From Clostridiales bacterium (lineage in GTDB: Bacteria; Bacillota; Clostridia; Oscillospirales; Oscillospiraceae), in assembly GCA_004556345.1 (NCBI GenBank), contig SFHQ01000010.1, positions 1 to 52,037 of the forward strand: a stretch of 52,037 bases of DNA. Reading direction: 5' to 3'. Below the pieces are notes generated by a model. That model did no database searches and was not told the origin of the DNA. It saw only the letters and a program-made list of their open reading frames with translations. Positions 34,082 through 42,462 of this stretch are shown piece after piece (the first letter of the stretch is position 1; the number at the start of each line of letters is the position of its first letter). Made by a program: the position numbers and the translations under genes.

Positions 34082-34366
34082 TCACAGCAGCGTCAGGGAG
34101 GTCACCACGCCAAAGATGCGCAGCTCCCCCGCCCGCATGGCCTTGATCTCCAGATTCCGCCCCAGGATCCGCAAAACCCAGCCCCCGCCGTCCACATGGA
34201 TCTCTTCCTTGCCATAGGCCAGGATCCCCCGGTAATGCTCCAGGAAGATCTCGTTGTCCCCAATGAGTTCCGCCCTGGGGACCCCCGCCACACCGTCGGC
34301 GGGCACAGCCAGCAGCCGCGCCGCCCGCTCCCCCACGCTCTGCTTTCTGGCCTCCCGTTCTGCCAT
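34082..34366 (-). CDS. yqfC: Sporulation protein YqfC
   Basis: A 94-residue protein of the YqfC (YabP-like) family, usually paired with yqfD and expressed in sporulating cells. The conserved part runs AELIGDNEIFLEHYRGILAY, then EEIHVDGGGWVLRILGRNLEI and ELRIFGVVTSLTLL. ATG at 34366 has GGGAGGG eight bases upstream; the longer frame from 34387 is rejected. No clear promoter was found between the tRNA terminator and this gene, so a sporulation-type promoter may have been missed. Confidence 0.92.
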   Translation of the reverse strand: MAEREARKQSVGERAARLLAVPADGVAGVPRAELIGDNEIFLEHYRGILAYGKEEIHVDGGGWVLRILGRNLEIKAMRAGELRIFGVVTSLTLL

Positions 34367-34434
34367 ACGCCATCCCTCCCGCCGCACTTCGCTGCCAGCA
34401 GTGTATGCGCCGGACAGGCTGCGGCAGAACGTAC

Positions 34435-34468
34435 AAAAAGACCTGCCTCTTACAAGACAGGTCTTTTT
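34435..34468. terminator. Terminator after tRNA-Arg
   Basis: An 11-base-pair stem (AAAAAGACCTG with its complement, 34435-34445 and 34458-34468) has a 12-base loop. On the minus strand it starts at the last base of the tRNA's CCA, and the arm ends in five T residues. Confidence 0.88.
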
Positions 34469-34543
34469 GGCACGCCAGAAAGGACTCGAACCTTCAACCC
34501 TCAGAACCGGAATCTGATGCGCTATCCATTACGCTACTGGCGC
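34468..34543 (-). tRNA. tRNA-Arg (anticodon CCG)
   Basis: A full 76-base cloverleaf: acceptor stem GCGCCAG with CTGGCGT, D stem GCGT/GCGC, anticodon stem TCAGA/TCTGA with loop TTCCGGT (anticodon CCG, reading CGG), and T stem with TTCGAGT. CCA is encoded. The first acceptor pair is a G-U wobble, which is slightly unusual. No repeated fragment of the 3' end was seen nearby that would mark an integration site. Confidence 0.96.
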
Positions 34544-34567
34544 CTATACAATTTTTAGGACTAAGTT

Positions 34568-34596
34568 ATTATAGCAGACCCGCCGGAAAATGTAAA
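34568..34596 (-). promoter_or_regulatory. Sigma-A promoter of tRNA-Arg
   Basis: On the minus strand TTTACA (34596-34591) and a perfect TATAAT (34573-34568) have a 17-base spacer, 25 bases before the mature tRNA. Confidence 0.88.
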
Positions 34597-34663
34597 GGGG
34601 GAGTTTGCAGAATTTTCCCGCAAATTTTTCCGGGCAAATTTCCACAAAAAGCCCACCGAGGGC

Positions 34664-34692
34664 TTGCCCCCAGGCGGGTTCCATGATACAGT
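34664..34692 (+). promoter_or_regulatory. Putative promoter of the alcohol dehydrogenase gene
   Basis: TTGCCC (34664-34669) and TACAGT (34687-34692) are 17 bases apart, about 58 bases before the GTG start. Both boxes are imperfect. Confidence 0.5.
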
Positions 34693-34750
34693 GAGGGGCA
34701 TGAGACCGGGCGCTTCGTCGCCCCATGTGAATCTGAAAGGAGAATTGATC

Positions 34751-35923
34751 GTGAGCTTTTCGTTCCACGTTCCCACCAACTTCGTCTTCGGCCAGGGGGC
34801 CATCCAGAAGCTGCACAAGCAGCGCCTGCCCGGCAAGAAGGCCCTCATCGTCATTTCCGCCGGCAAGTCCACCCGCGCCAACGGCTACCTGGACATCGTC
34901 CAGGACGAGCTGACCCAGGCCGGGGTCGCCTACGCCGTGTTCGACAAGATCCTGGCAAACCCCGTGCTGGACAACGTCATGGACGGGGCCACCTTTGCCC
35001 GCGCCGAGGGCTGTGACTTCGTCGTCGGTCTCGGCGGCGGCAGCAGCATCGACGCAGCCAAGGCCATCGCCATGATGGTCCCCAACGAGGGCAACTATTG
35101 GGATTATATCTACGGCGGCACCGGCGGCGGCCAGCGCATGAAGAACAAGCCCCTGCCCATCGTCGCCATCCCCACCACCGCCGGCACCGGCACCGAGCTG
35201 GACGCCTGGACCGTCGTGACCAACGAGGAGACCAAGGAGAAGATGAGCGGCGGCAACAAGAACACCTTCCCCGTTCTGGCCATCGTGGACCCCAACTTCA
35301 TGCTGTCCGTGCCCCCCAAGTTCACCGCTTACCAGGGCTTCGACGCACTCTTCCACTCCACGGAGTCCTACATCAACAACACCAACAACCTCATGCGCGA
35401 CATGCTGGCCCTGAAGGCCATCGAGTCCGTGGGCCAGAACCTGGCCACCGCCTGCCAGGACGGCCAGAACGTCCAGGCCCGTGAGAAAGTCGCCTACGGC
35501 AGCAGCATGTCCGGCATGGTGATGAGCGTGGACAACCTCTGCTCCGAGCACTCCCTGGAGCACCCCCTCTCCGCCTATCACCATGAGATCGCCCACGGGG
35601 CCGGCCTCATCATGATCAGCAAGGCCTACTACACCCACTTCGTCGAGAACTGCCCCGACCTGCACGACCGCTTCATCGACATGGCCAAGGCCATGGGCAA
35701 GACCGACGCCAAGGAGCCGATGGACTTCGTCACCGCTCTGGTCGACCTGCAAAAGGCCTGCGGGGTGGACGAGCTGAAAATGTCCGACTACGGCATCACC
35801 CCGGAGGAGTTCCCCAAGTTCGTGGAGAACGCCCGCAGCACCATGGGCATCCTCTTCAAGATGGACCGCATCAAGCTCTCCGACGAGGACCTCATCAAGA
35901 TCTACACCGAGTCCTATCGCTGA
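34751..35923 (+). CDS. Iron-containing alcohol dehydrogenase (type III, butanol dehydrogenase-like)
   Basis: An NAD(P)-dependent alcohol/aldehyde oxidoreductase of 390 residues. The nucleotide-binding part has VGLGGGSSIDAAKAIA and IPTTAGTGTELD. Likely metal ligands are Asp198 and His202 (in GFDALFHSTE) and His267 and His282 (in SEHSLEH and EIAHGAGL). The substrate cannot be read from sequence; butanol or ethanol dehydrogenase activity in fermentation is plausible. The start is GTG at 34751 because AAAGGAGA lies at proper distance. The open frame continues upstream through the promoter region and that part is rejected. A strong terminator follows. Codon use is strongly biased to C-ending codons, as in highly expressed genes. 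Confidence 0.93.
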   Translation: MSFSFHVPTNFVFGQGAIQKLHKQRLPGKKALIVISAGKSTRANGYLDIVQDELTQAGVAYAVFDKILANPVLDNVMDGATFARAEGCDFVVGLGGGSSIDAAKAIAMMVPNEGNYWDYIYGGTGGGQRMKNKPLPIVAIPTTAGTGTELDAWTVVTNEETKEKMSGGNKNTFPVLAIVDPNFMLSVPPKFTAYQGFDALFHSTESYINNTNNLMRDMLALKAIESVGQNLATACQDGQNVQAREKVAYGSSMSGMVMSVDNLCSEHSLEHPLSAYHHEIAHGAGLIMISKAYYTHFVENCPDLHDRFIDMAKAMGKTDAKEPMDFVTALVDLQKACGVDELKMSDYGITPEEFPKFVENARSTMGILFKMDRIKLSDEDLIKIYTESYR

Positions 35924-35947
35924 GAAACCCAGCCACAACGCAAAAAC

Positions 35948-35982
35948 ATCCCCAAGGCCCGCAGGCCTTGGGGATATTTTTT
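35948..35982 (+). terminator. Terminator of the alcohol dehydrogenase gene
   Basis: A 12-base-pair stem (ATCCCCAAGGCC with its complement, loop CGCA) is followed by a run of T on the plus strand. Confidence 0.92.
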
Positions 35983-36002
35983 ACGCAGTCAGTGCTTCCT
36001 GC

Positions 36003-36572
36003 TTATTCTTCCGTTTTAGGGGCCTCGCCGCAGCAGCAGCCGGCGTCTTCGGCCGCAGCCTCTTCGACTGTGGTCTCTTCTGCCGGGGCTTCCTCGGTGG
36101 GCGCACACTCGCAGACGTCCGCTTCCTCTGCGCCGTCTTCCTCGACCTCGACAAAGTGCTCGACCTTTGCGCCGCAGTTGGCGCAGTAGTTGGCGTTCTC
36201 CGTCAGGGGCATGCCGCAGCTTTCGCAGACGGTGGGGCCGTCGTCCACGTCCTCGTCGGCGGGGCCGGCGCTCTGGCGGTTGGCCTCGATGTCGGCGCGG
36301 GCTGCGGTGATCACGTCGCGGGCAGCCTGAATGGAGGAATAGAGGGCCATGATCTCGTCATCGAAGGTCTCTCCTCCGTCCAGCTGATCCAGGATCAGCT
36401 CGCCGATGTTCAGGGTAAACTCGTCGATCTTTTTCTCTTCGTTGTTGATCTTGAGACTCAGCTTCCCGTTCTCAATGGCGGTGTTGGCCTTGCTGGCAGC
36501 GTCTTTTGCCAGGGAATTTGCCTTGGTGGCGGCATCCTTTGCCAGGGAGGTGAGCTTTTCGTGCAGTGCCAT
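36003..36572 (-). CDS. Zinc-ribbon protein of unknown function with acidic Cys-rich tail
   Basis: A 189-residue soluble protein. Residues 1-35 contain two near-identical copies of SLAKDAATKAN / SLAKDAASKAN, an amphipathic repeat. A charged helical region follows. A zinc ribbon is formed by C116-E-S-C119 and C130-A-N-C133 (VCESCGMP, NYCANCGAK). The tail is strongly acidic, with C154-E-C156 and the triple cysteine C179-C181 near the end. The family is not recognised. ATG at 36572 follows GAAGGAGGAATC. It lies 49 bases downstream of the P-loop gene on the same strand and probably shares its promoter. Confidence 0.75.
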   Translation of the reverse strand: MALHEKLTSLAKDAATKANSLAKDAASKANTAIENGKLSLKINNEEKKIDEFTLNIGELILDQLDGGETFDDEIMALYSSIQAARDVITAARADIEANRQSAGPADEDVDDGPTVCESCGMPLTENANYCANCGAKVEHFVEVEEDGAEEADVCECAPTEEAPAEETTVEEAAAEDAGCCCGEAPKTEE

Positions 36573-36621
36573 GGATGATTCCTCCTTCTAGGATCTTGCG
36601 CGGATGTAGGATACGATATGC

Positions 36622-37035
36622 TTAGAAATAAGCCTTGATGGCCTCGGTGGCCAGGGCGATGTCGGCGCTGATGGTGATGGTGAACTTCACACCGTTGGCA
36701 TCAGAGAACCGATCCAGCCAAGCCAGGAACTCCTCCACCTCAGCAGAGTCGGGCTCAGAGGGGATGATCTTGCACAGGCTATCAATGAAGACATGGGTCA
36801 GGTCATAGTTAGAGGCGTACATGCCGCTGATGAAGCCCTTGAAGAAGGTGAAATTGTCGGCGGCGAAATCGCTGGACTCGACCAGACGAACGTTGGGGCT
36901 GACGTCATAGACCAGCTTCTTGCCCATCTCGACGCAGACGACGCTGCCGTTCTCGTTGCTGGCGGCACGGTTGATCATTTCAATGAGCTGTTTGGTCTTG
37001 CCGGAACCTTTTGCGCCCATAATTACTCGGACCAT
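36622..37035 (-). CDS. Small P-loop NTPase-like protein of unknown function
   Basis: A 137-residue soluble protein. It opens VIMGAKGSGKTKQLIE, a complete Walker A (G7 to T14). HVFIDS at 81-86 could supply the Walker B aspartate (Asp85). The fold looks like a minimal ATPase without accessory domains. Related Clostridia proteins tend to be annotated vaguely as ATP-binding or twitching proteins, which I cannot confirm. ATG at 37035 follows AAAAGGAGTG. It has its own promoter and is followed by the zinc-ribbon gene, suggesting a two-gene operon. Confidence 0.75.
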   Translation of the reverse strand: MVRVIMGAKGSGKTKQLIEMINRAASNENGSVVCVEMGKKLVYDVSPNVRLVESSDFAADNFTFFKGFISGMYASNYDLTHVFIDSLCKIIPSEPDSAEVEEFLAWLDRFSDANGVKFTITISADIALATEAIKAYF

Positions 37036-37112
37036 GAATAATCACTCCTTTTTCATACAGAAAAGATAACAAAACAGATGAACCAAGCATCTGATGCCTT
37101 CCTGTTGGGTAC

Positions 37113-37141
37113 ATGTTACCATATCAACGGAAAAACTGCAA
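37113..37141 (-). promoter_or_regulatory. Sigma-A promoter of the P-loop / zinc-ribbon operon
   Basis: On the minus strand TTGCAG (37141-37136) and TAACAT (37118-37113) have a 17-base spacer, within an A+T-rich 218-base gap. Confidence 0.7.
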
Positions 37142-37216
37142 TAAGATTTAGCAGATTTTCAAAAATTCGTGCGAGGAAATTTCCTTTTTTGTGGGATTAC
37201 TGCCGACTCAGCCTGT

Positions 37217-37240
37217 TTGTCCGCGGAAAATAACGGACAA
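37217..37240 (-). terminator. Hairpin after pgi, weak terminator candidate
   Basis: A seven-base-pair stem TTGTCCG / CGGACAA lies 14 bases after the pgi stop codon. No T-run follows on the minus strand, so termination is uncertain. Confidence 0.35.
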
Positions 37241-37253
37241 CTCCGCCGGCCAG

Positions 37254-38588
37254 TCATTCCTCCATCTGGTCAAGAAACGCCTTGCGCTGCGCCTCGTAAC
37301 CGGGTTTGCCCAGCAGGGCGAACATATTGTGCTTATAGGCCTCCACCCCCGGCTGGTCAAAGGGATTCACGCCGGATAAGTAACCGGACAGGCCGCAGGC
37401 ATACTCAAAGAAATACACCAGCTGCCCCGCCCAATAGGGCGTGCGCTCCCCTGCCGTCAGCAGCAGGTTGGGCACGCCCCCGGCGGTGTGGGCCAGAGCC
37501 GTCCCCCTTCTCGCCTGCTCGTTTACGAAGCGCAGGTCCCGGCCCCGCAGATAGTCCAGGCCGGAGCCGTCCCCCGGCGTGGGGTCCAGCAGGCAGGACG
37601 ACTGGGGCACGTTGAAGCGCACCACCGTTTCAAACAGATTCCGGCTGCCCTCCTGGATGTACTGGCCCATGGAGTGCAGGTCGGCGGTGAACTCCACGCT
37701 GGCCGGGAAGACGCCTTGGCCCTCCTTGCCCTCGCTCTCGCCGAAGAGCTGCTTCCACCACTCGCCGAAGGCCCGGAGATGAGGCTCGTAGCAGGCCAGC
37801 ACCTCGATGTTCTTCCCCTCGCCGTACAGGGCGTTCCGGGCGGCGGCGTACTGCCAGGCCGGGTTGTCCTGGCCGGGCTTGCTGACGAGCTTTCGCGCAT
37901 CCGCCGCGCCCATCAGCAGGTCCTGGATGTCCAGCCCCGCCGCGGCCAGGGGCAGCAGCCCCGCCGCCGTCAGCACGGAGTAACGCCCGCCGATGGAGGC
38001 CGGGACGGAAAACGTAGCGTAACCGGCCCGGCTGGCCAAGGCCCGCAGGGTGCCCTCGTGGCGGTCGGTGGTCACGAAGATGCGGTCTCTGGCCCCGTCT
38101 TTCCCGTATTTTTCCTCCAGCAGCTGACGGAAGAGGAGAAAGGCGATGGCCGTCTCCGTGGTGTCACCGGACTTGGAGACGACATTGATCGAGAAGTCCC
38201 GGTCCCGGACATAGTCCAGCAGCTCCGTCATGGCGTCGGAGGAGAGGGTGTTGCCGGTGAAAAAGATCTGCGGGGTCTTCCTGGCCAGCAGGTTATAGTG
38301 CGGGGAGGCCAGCAGCTCCAGCAGGGCGCGGGAGCCGAGGTAGGACCCGCCGATGCCGATGACGATGAGCACATCGGACTGCTTGCGGATGATCTGCGCG
38401 GTTTGCAGCAGGCGCTGGACCTCCTGGCGGTCATAGGTCTCAGGCAGTTTGACCCAACCGGTGAACTGCCCCCCCAGGCCGTTGCCTCGCTCCAGTAGGT
38501 TGCAGGCTTCGGTCAGGCCGTCCAGCCGGGAAGACATCCAGTTTTTCGGCAGGAACGGGAGGGCGTGGGTCACATCGAATTGTAACAA
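37254..38588 (-). CDS. pgi: Glucose-6-phosphate isomerase
   Basis: Pgi interconverts glucose 6-phosphate and fructose 6-phosphate in glycolysis. The 444-residue protein is of the shorter Firmicute type. Motifs include VIVIGIGGSYLGSRALLELL, NVVSKSGDTTETAIAFLLFR, GGRYSVLTAAGLLP and the C-terminal NPFDQPGVEAYK. TTG at 38588 is chosen: AGGAGG lies eight bases upstream. The GTG at 38597 falls inside that site. It follows the PFL-family gene by 45 bases and is probably the last gene of its transcript. Confidence 0.95.
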   Translation of the reverse strand: MLQFDVTHALPFLPKNWMSSRLDGLTEACNLLERGNGLGGQFTGWVKLPETYDRQEVQRLLQTAQIIRKQSDVLIVIGIGGSYLGSRALLELLASPHYNLLARKTPQIFFTGNTLSSDAMTELLDYVRDRDFSINVVSKSGDTTETAIAFLLFRQLLEEKYGKDGARDRIFVTTDRHEGTLRALASRAGYATFSVPASIGGRYSVLTAAGLLPLAAAGLDIQDLLMGAADARKLVSKPGQDNPAWQYAAARNALYGEGKNIEVLACYEPHLRAFGEWWKQLFGESEGKEGQGVFPASVEFTADLHSMGQYIQEGSRNLFETVVRFNVPQSSCLLDPTPGDGSGLDYLRGRDLRFVNEQARRGTALAHTAGGVPNLLLTAGERTPYWAGQLVYFFEYACGLSGYLSGVNPFDQPGVEAYKHNMFALLGKPGYEAQRKAFLDQMEE

Positions 38589-38633
38589 GGCAAACACCTC
38601 CTGATGGGATGGACGGAAACCACAGCGCTTCTC

Positions 38634-39992
38634 TTAGTTCTTGAGGCTCTGCATGGGGGCCGGGATCCGCCCGCCCCGCTGGATGAAAGCCGCGCTGGAG
38701 AAGGGATGCACGGGGATCACCGGGGCAGAGCCCAGCAGGCCGCCGAACTCCACCGTGTCGCCCACCTTCTTGCCGGGGGCGGGGATCAGGCGGACCGCCG
38801 TGGTCTTGGAGTTGACCATCCCGATGGCCGCCTCGTCCGCGATGATGGCGGCGAGCGTCTCGGCGGTGGTGTCGCCGGGGACGGCGATCATATCCAGGCC
38901 CACGGAGCAGACGCAGGTCATGGCCTCCAGCTTATCCAGACCCAGAGCACCCTGGGCTGCGGCGGCGATCATGCCCTCGTCCTCGCTGACGGGGATGAAG
39001 GCACCGGAGAGGCCGCCCACGTGGTTGGAGGCCATCACGCCGCCCTTTTTCACCGCGTCGTTGAGCATCGCCAGCGCGGCGGTCGTCCCGTGGGTGCCGC
39101 AGACCTCCAGGCCCATCTCCTCCAGGATGCGGGCCACGGAGTCGCCGACGGCAGGGGTGGGGGCCAGGGACAGGTCCACGATGCCGAAGGGCACGCCCAG
39201 GCGGGCGGAGGCCTCGCGGGCCACCAGCTGGCCCATGCGGGTGATGCGGAAGGCCGTCTTTTTGATGGTCTCGGCCACCACGTCAAACGGCTCGCCCTTC
39301 ACCTGCTGCAAGGCGTGGTGGACCACGCCGGGGCCGGAGATGCCCACGTTGATGACACATTCCGGCTCGCCCACGCCGTGGAAGGCACCGGCCATGAAGG
39401 GGTTGTCCTCCACGGCGTTGGCGAAGATCACGAGCTTGGCGCAGCCGAAGCCGCCGGAGGCGGCAGTGAGGTCAGCCGTCTTTTTAATGACGCGGCCCAT
39501 CTCCGCCACGGCGTCCATGTTGATGCCGGCCTTGGTGGAGCCGACGTTCACGGAGGAGCAGACCAGGTCCGTCGTTGCCAGCGCCTCCGGGATGGAGTTG
39601 ATGAGCTTTCGGTCGGCCTGGGTAAAGCCCTTCTGCACCAGGGCAGAGAAGCCGCCGATGAAGTTGATGCCCACGGTCTTGGCCGCCTTGTCCAGGGCGG
39701 CGGCAAAGGGGGCGTAGTTCTCCGTGTTGCTGGCGGAGGCCACCAGGGAGATGGGCGTCACGGAGACGCGCTTGTTGACGATCGGAATGCCGAACTCCTT
39801 CTCGATGGTCTGGCCGGTGGCGACCAGATGCTCGGCCTTTTTGCAAATTTTATCATAGACCTTCCGGCAGGCAGCCTTGGGGTCGGGGTCGGCGCAGTCC
39901 AGCAGGGAGATGCCCATGGTGATGGTGCGGATGTCCAGGTGCTGCTGGTTGAACATGTTGAGGGTCTGAAGGATTTCAGAGGAATTGATCAT
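38634..39992 (-). CDS. PFL-family protein (UPF0210)
   Basis: A 452-residue cytoplasmic protein of the UPF0210 family, which is distantly related to glycyl radical enzymes by structure but lacks a proven function. It begins EILQTLNMFNQQHLDIRTIT, typical of the family, and contains NVGISGPGVV, GTTAALAMLNDAVKKGG and HVGGLSGAFIPVSED. ATG at 39992 follows AAGGAGAGAC. The ACT-domain gene lies 20 bases upstream. This pairing is widely conserved in Firmicutes and Actinobacteria, so the two proteins probably work together. Confidence 0.93.
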   Translation of the reverse strand: MINSSEILQTLNMFNQQHLDIRTITMGISLLDCADPDPKAACRKVYDKICKKAEHLVATGQTIEKEFGIPIVNKRVSVTPISLVASASNTENYAPFAAALDKAAKTVGINFIGGFSALVQKGFTQADRKLINSIPEALATTDLVCSSVNVGSTKAGINMDAVAEMGRVIKKTADLTAASGGFGCAKLVIFANAVEDNPFMAGAFHGVGEPECVINVGISGPGVVHHALQQVKGEPFDVVAETIKKTAFRITRMGQLVAREASARLGVPFGIVDLSLAPTPAVGDSVARILEEMGLEVCGTHGTTAALAMLNDAVKKGGVMASNHVGGLSGAFIPVSEDEGMIAAAAQGALGLDKLEAMTCVCSVGLDMIAVPGDTTAETLAAIIADEAAIGMVNSKTTAVRLIPAPGKKVGDTVEFGGLLGSAPVIPVHPFSSAAFIQRGGRIPAPMQSLKN

Positions 39993-40012
39993 AACGCAGA
40001 GTCTCTCCTTCC

Positions 40013-40285
40013 TCAGATCCGGTGCATGGCCTGGAAGGTATCCTCCCGCTGGACCCGGATGTCCATGCCCATGTCCTTGCCCAGGGCCGCCATCTGGTCG
40101 GCCAGGTCGCCGAAGGAGACGGTGCAGGCGCCGGTGTCCACCAGCATGACCATGGTGAAGAAATCGGGGGGCAGGATGGTCTGGGTAATGTCCAGAACGT
40201 TGACGTTCCGCTCGGCCAGGGTGTGGGTAACAGAGGCAATGATGCCCACCCGGTCCTTGCCGGCTACGGTAATGATCGCACGCAT
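40013..40285 (-). CDS. ACT-domain protein (UPF0237)
   Basis: A 90-residue protein consisting of a single ACT domain: ITVAGKDRVGIIASVTHTLAERNVNVLDITQ, with the glycine and aspartate positions used for ligand binding in ACT dimers, followed by MVMLVDTGACTVSFGDLAD. ACT domains bind amino acids or related small molecules, and the regulated partner is likely the adjacent PFL-family protein. ATG at 40285 follows GCGAGGTAC, a moderate binding site. Confidence 0.92.
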   Translation of the reverse strand: MRAIITVAGKDRVGIIASVTHTLAERNVNVLDITQTILPPDFFTMVMLVDTGACTVSFGDLADQMAALGKDMGMDIRVQREDTFQAMHRI

Positions 40286-40371
40286 AAAAATAGTACCTCG
40301 CTTAGAAATTGGATTTTTATTTTTTCCATCAGAACTCTGATAGAGGATCGATGATACTTGGTCGGGGTCTG

Positions 40372-40968
40372 TTACCCCTGGCCCGCCTCAAAGGCCTGCA
40401 ACTGGTCCAGCGTACAGGAAAAGGCGGGCAGAAAATGGGTCAGGAAATAGTCCAGCTCCGGCATCCGGTAGTCCTCCAGTGCTTGTCGGGTCTGCTCGGC
40501 AGCGGAGCCGAACTCCTGGTTGCCCGCCTTCAGCTCCTCCAGGCACTTGAGATGGGCCGAGAGCTTGTCGGCGGCCTTCACCAGGGACAGGACCTCCGGG
40601 TCCTCCTCGTGGAGGACGGCGGAAAACGAGGCCTGCATCTCCTGGGGCAGCATCTCCACCAGCCGCTGGGCCGCGTCGTCCTCGATGGCCTTGTAGGCCG
40701 CCTGGATCTTCTCGTTGGCGTATTTCACGGGGGTGGGCAGGTCGCCGGTGAGGATCTCCGACGCATCGTGATACAGCGCCGCCGCCGTCACCCGCCCCGG
40801 GTCCACGGTGCCGCCGAATCGGTCCCGGCGGATCACCGCCAGGGCGTGGGCCAGCACCGCCACCATGTGGGAGTGTTCCTGAATGTTCTCCGGTTCCGTG
40901 TTTCGCATCAGGCCCCAGCGGCCGATGTACCGCATCCGGGCGATGTAGGCAAAGAAGGGATAGGTCAT
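40372..40968 (-). CDS. HD-domain 5'-deoxynucleotidase, YfbR-like
   Basis: A 198-residue HD-superfamily phosphohydrolase. YfbR removes phosphate from deoxyribonucleoside 5'-monophosphates. It starts FFAYIARMRYIGRWGLMRN, a close match to the YfbR N-terminus, then ENIQEHSHMVAVLAHAL (His of the metal site), YHDASEILTGDLPTPVKY (the HD motif) and KAADKLSAHLKCLEELK. ATG at 40968 follows AAGGAGCGC. It is divergent from mtaB-thyA. Since ThyA consumes dUMP, a nucleotide pool link is possible but unproven. Confidence 0.9.
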   Translation of the reverse strand: MTYPFFAYIARMRYIGRWGLMRNTEPENIQEHSHMVAVLAHALAVIRRDRFGGTVDPGRVTAAALYHDASEILTGDLPTPVKYANEKIQAAYKAIEDDAAQRLVEMLPQEMQASFSAVLHEEDPEVLSLVKAADKLSAHLKCLEELKAGNQEFGSAAEQTRQALEDYRMPELDYFLTHFLPAFSCTLDQLQAFEAGQG

Positions 40969-41007
40969 AGAGCGCTCCTTATCGGGATCTGACCCGCGGT
41001 CAAATTC

Positions 41008-41086
41008 ACATTTCCCGGTCCTCGCCCCTTTACGGGGCCGCTCGAATATGGTACATTATTGTAGCCATTCAGAAAACCGGAAATGT
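41008..41086. repeat. Inverted repeat in the yfbR-mtaB divergent spacer
   Basis: ACATTTCCCGGT (41008-41019) and ACCGGAAATGT (41076-41086) are complementary apart from one extra C. They flank a region that also holds a small CCCC/GGGG hairpin (41024-41036). They could be a split operator in this divergent promoter region. Confidence 0.5.
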
Positions 41087-41154
41087 TTGCCTAGTATTAT
41101 ACCAGATTATCTCGAAAAAGAAAAGGGCCTTTTGGCCGGATAGGAGTGTCCCCC

Positions 41155-42462
41155 ATGCGCGTAGCCATCCACACCCTGGGGTGCAAAGTGAACCAATACG
41201 AAAGTCAGGCCATGGAGGAGATCCTCACCGCCCGCGGCCACACCCTGGTCCCCTTTGAGGACCCCGCCGACGTCTATATCGTCAACAGCTGCACCGTCAC
41301 CGCCACCAGCGACAAGAAAAGCCGCCAAGCCGTCCGCCAGGCCCGCAAGCGGGCCCCGGAGGCCCTGGTGGCCCTGTGCGGCTGCTACCCCCAGGTCTCC
41401 CCGGAGGACGCCCGGAAGATCGACGCGGACCTCATCGGCGGCAGCGGCGACCGGCTGGGCTTTCTGGACCTCTTGGAGCAAATGGCCGGGGGCAAGCCGC
41501 AAGCCGAACCGGTGGAAAACTTAGACGACCCCTTCCGCCGCCGGGTCTTCGAGGCCCTGCCCGCGGGCGGGCTGGAGGGCCGCACCCGCGCCATGCTGAA
41601 AGTGGAGGACGGCTGCACCAATTTCTGCACCTACTGCATCATCCCCTACGCCCGCGGGGCCGTGCGCTCTCTCCCCGCCGACCAGGCAGCGGAGCAGGCC
41701 AAGGACCTGGCCCGGCAGGGGTATCGGGAGCTGGTCATCACCGGCATTGAGCTTTCTACCTACGGCCGGGACCTGCCCGGCCGGCCGGACCTGGCCAGCC
41801 TCATCGAGGCCGTGTGCCATGCCGTGCCGGAGATGCGGGTCCGCCTCGGCTCCCTGGAGCCGCGCACGGTGACGGAGGACTTCTGCGCCCGCCTGGCGGC
41901 CCTGCCCAACCTCTGCCCCCACTTTCACCTCTCCCTGCAAAGCGGCAGCGACACGGTCCTGGCCCGGATGAAGCGGAAGTATACGACGCAGCGCTTCCTG
42001 GAATCCGTCCGGCTGCTCCGCACCCACTTCGACCGCCCTGCCCTCACCACCGATCTCATCGTCGGCTTCCCCGGCGAGACGGAGGAAGAATTTCAGGAGA
42101 CATTGGCCTTCCTCCAGCGCTGCGCCTTTGCCCAGATGCACATCTTCCCCTACTCCCGCCGCCAGGGGACCCCGGCGGCGTCCATGCCGGGCCAGCTCTC
42201 CAACGCGGAAAAGGCAAGCCGCGCCCACCGGGGCGCGGAACTTGCCCAGGCCATGGAGAGAAGCTGGCTGACCGGCTGGATCGGCCAGACCGTTCCCGTC
42301 CTCTTCGAGGAGGAAAAGGACGGCTTCTGGCGGGGGCACACCCCCCAATACATCGAGGTACGTGGCAAAGGCGAGCACCTGCACAACCAGCTCCGCCCCG
42401 TCACCATCACCGCCGCAGGCGACAGCCTGGCCTACGGCACCGTCAAGGAGGAACAGCCATGA
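41155..42462 (+). CDS. mtaB: tRNA (t6A37-C2)-methylthiotransferase MtaB
   Basis: MtaB is a radical SAM enzyme that converts t6A37 to ms2t6A37 in ANN-decoding tRNAs. The N-terminal domain holds the auxiliary iron-sulfur cysteines C10 (TLGCKVNQYES), C46 (VNSCTVT) and C77 (LCGCYPQ). The radical SAM triad is C154-T-N-F-C158-T-Y-C161. GFPGETEEEFQETL and a C-terminal TRAM domain follow. The early KVNQYES form identifies MtaB rather than MiaB or RimO. The 435-residue protein starts at ATG 41155 after ATAGGAGTG. Its stop overlaps the thyA start. Confidence 0.95.
   Translation: MRVAIHTLGCKVNQYESQAMEEILTARGHTLVPFEDPADVYIVNSCTVTATSDKKSRQAVRQARKRAPEALVALCGCYPQVSPEDARKIDADLIGGSGDRLGFLDLLEQMAGGKPQAEPVENLDDPFRRRVFEALPAGGLEGRTRAMLKVEDGCTNFCTYCIIPYARGAVRSLPADQAAEQAKDLARQGYRELVITGIELSTYGRDLPGRPDLASLIEAVCHAVPEMRVRLGSLEPRTVTEDFCARLAALPNLCPHFHLSLQSGSDTVLARMKRKYTTQRFLESVRLLRTHFDRPALTTDLIVGFPGETEEEFQETLAFLQRCAFAQMHIFPYSRRQGTPAASMPGQLSNAEKASRAHRGAELAQAMERSWLTGWIGQTVPVLFEEEKDGFWRGHTPQYIEVRGKGEHLHNQLRPVTITAAGDSLAYGTVKEEQP

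Noticed and set aside
34664..34750. Upstream extension of the alcohol dehydrogenase to 34664
   Set aside because: It would read through the likely promoter. The GTG at 34751 has a proper ribosome binding site and the normal N-terminus.
34468..34750. Integration site of a mobile element at tRNA-Arg
   Set aside because: No direct repeat of the tRNA 3' end and no integrase gene were seen nearby. The downstream hairpin is a normal terminator.
38604..40340. A 578-codon open frame on the plus strand
   Set aside because: It is antisense to the PFL-family and ACT-domain genes, which match known families.
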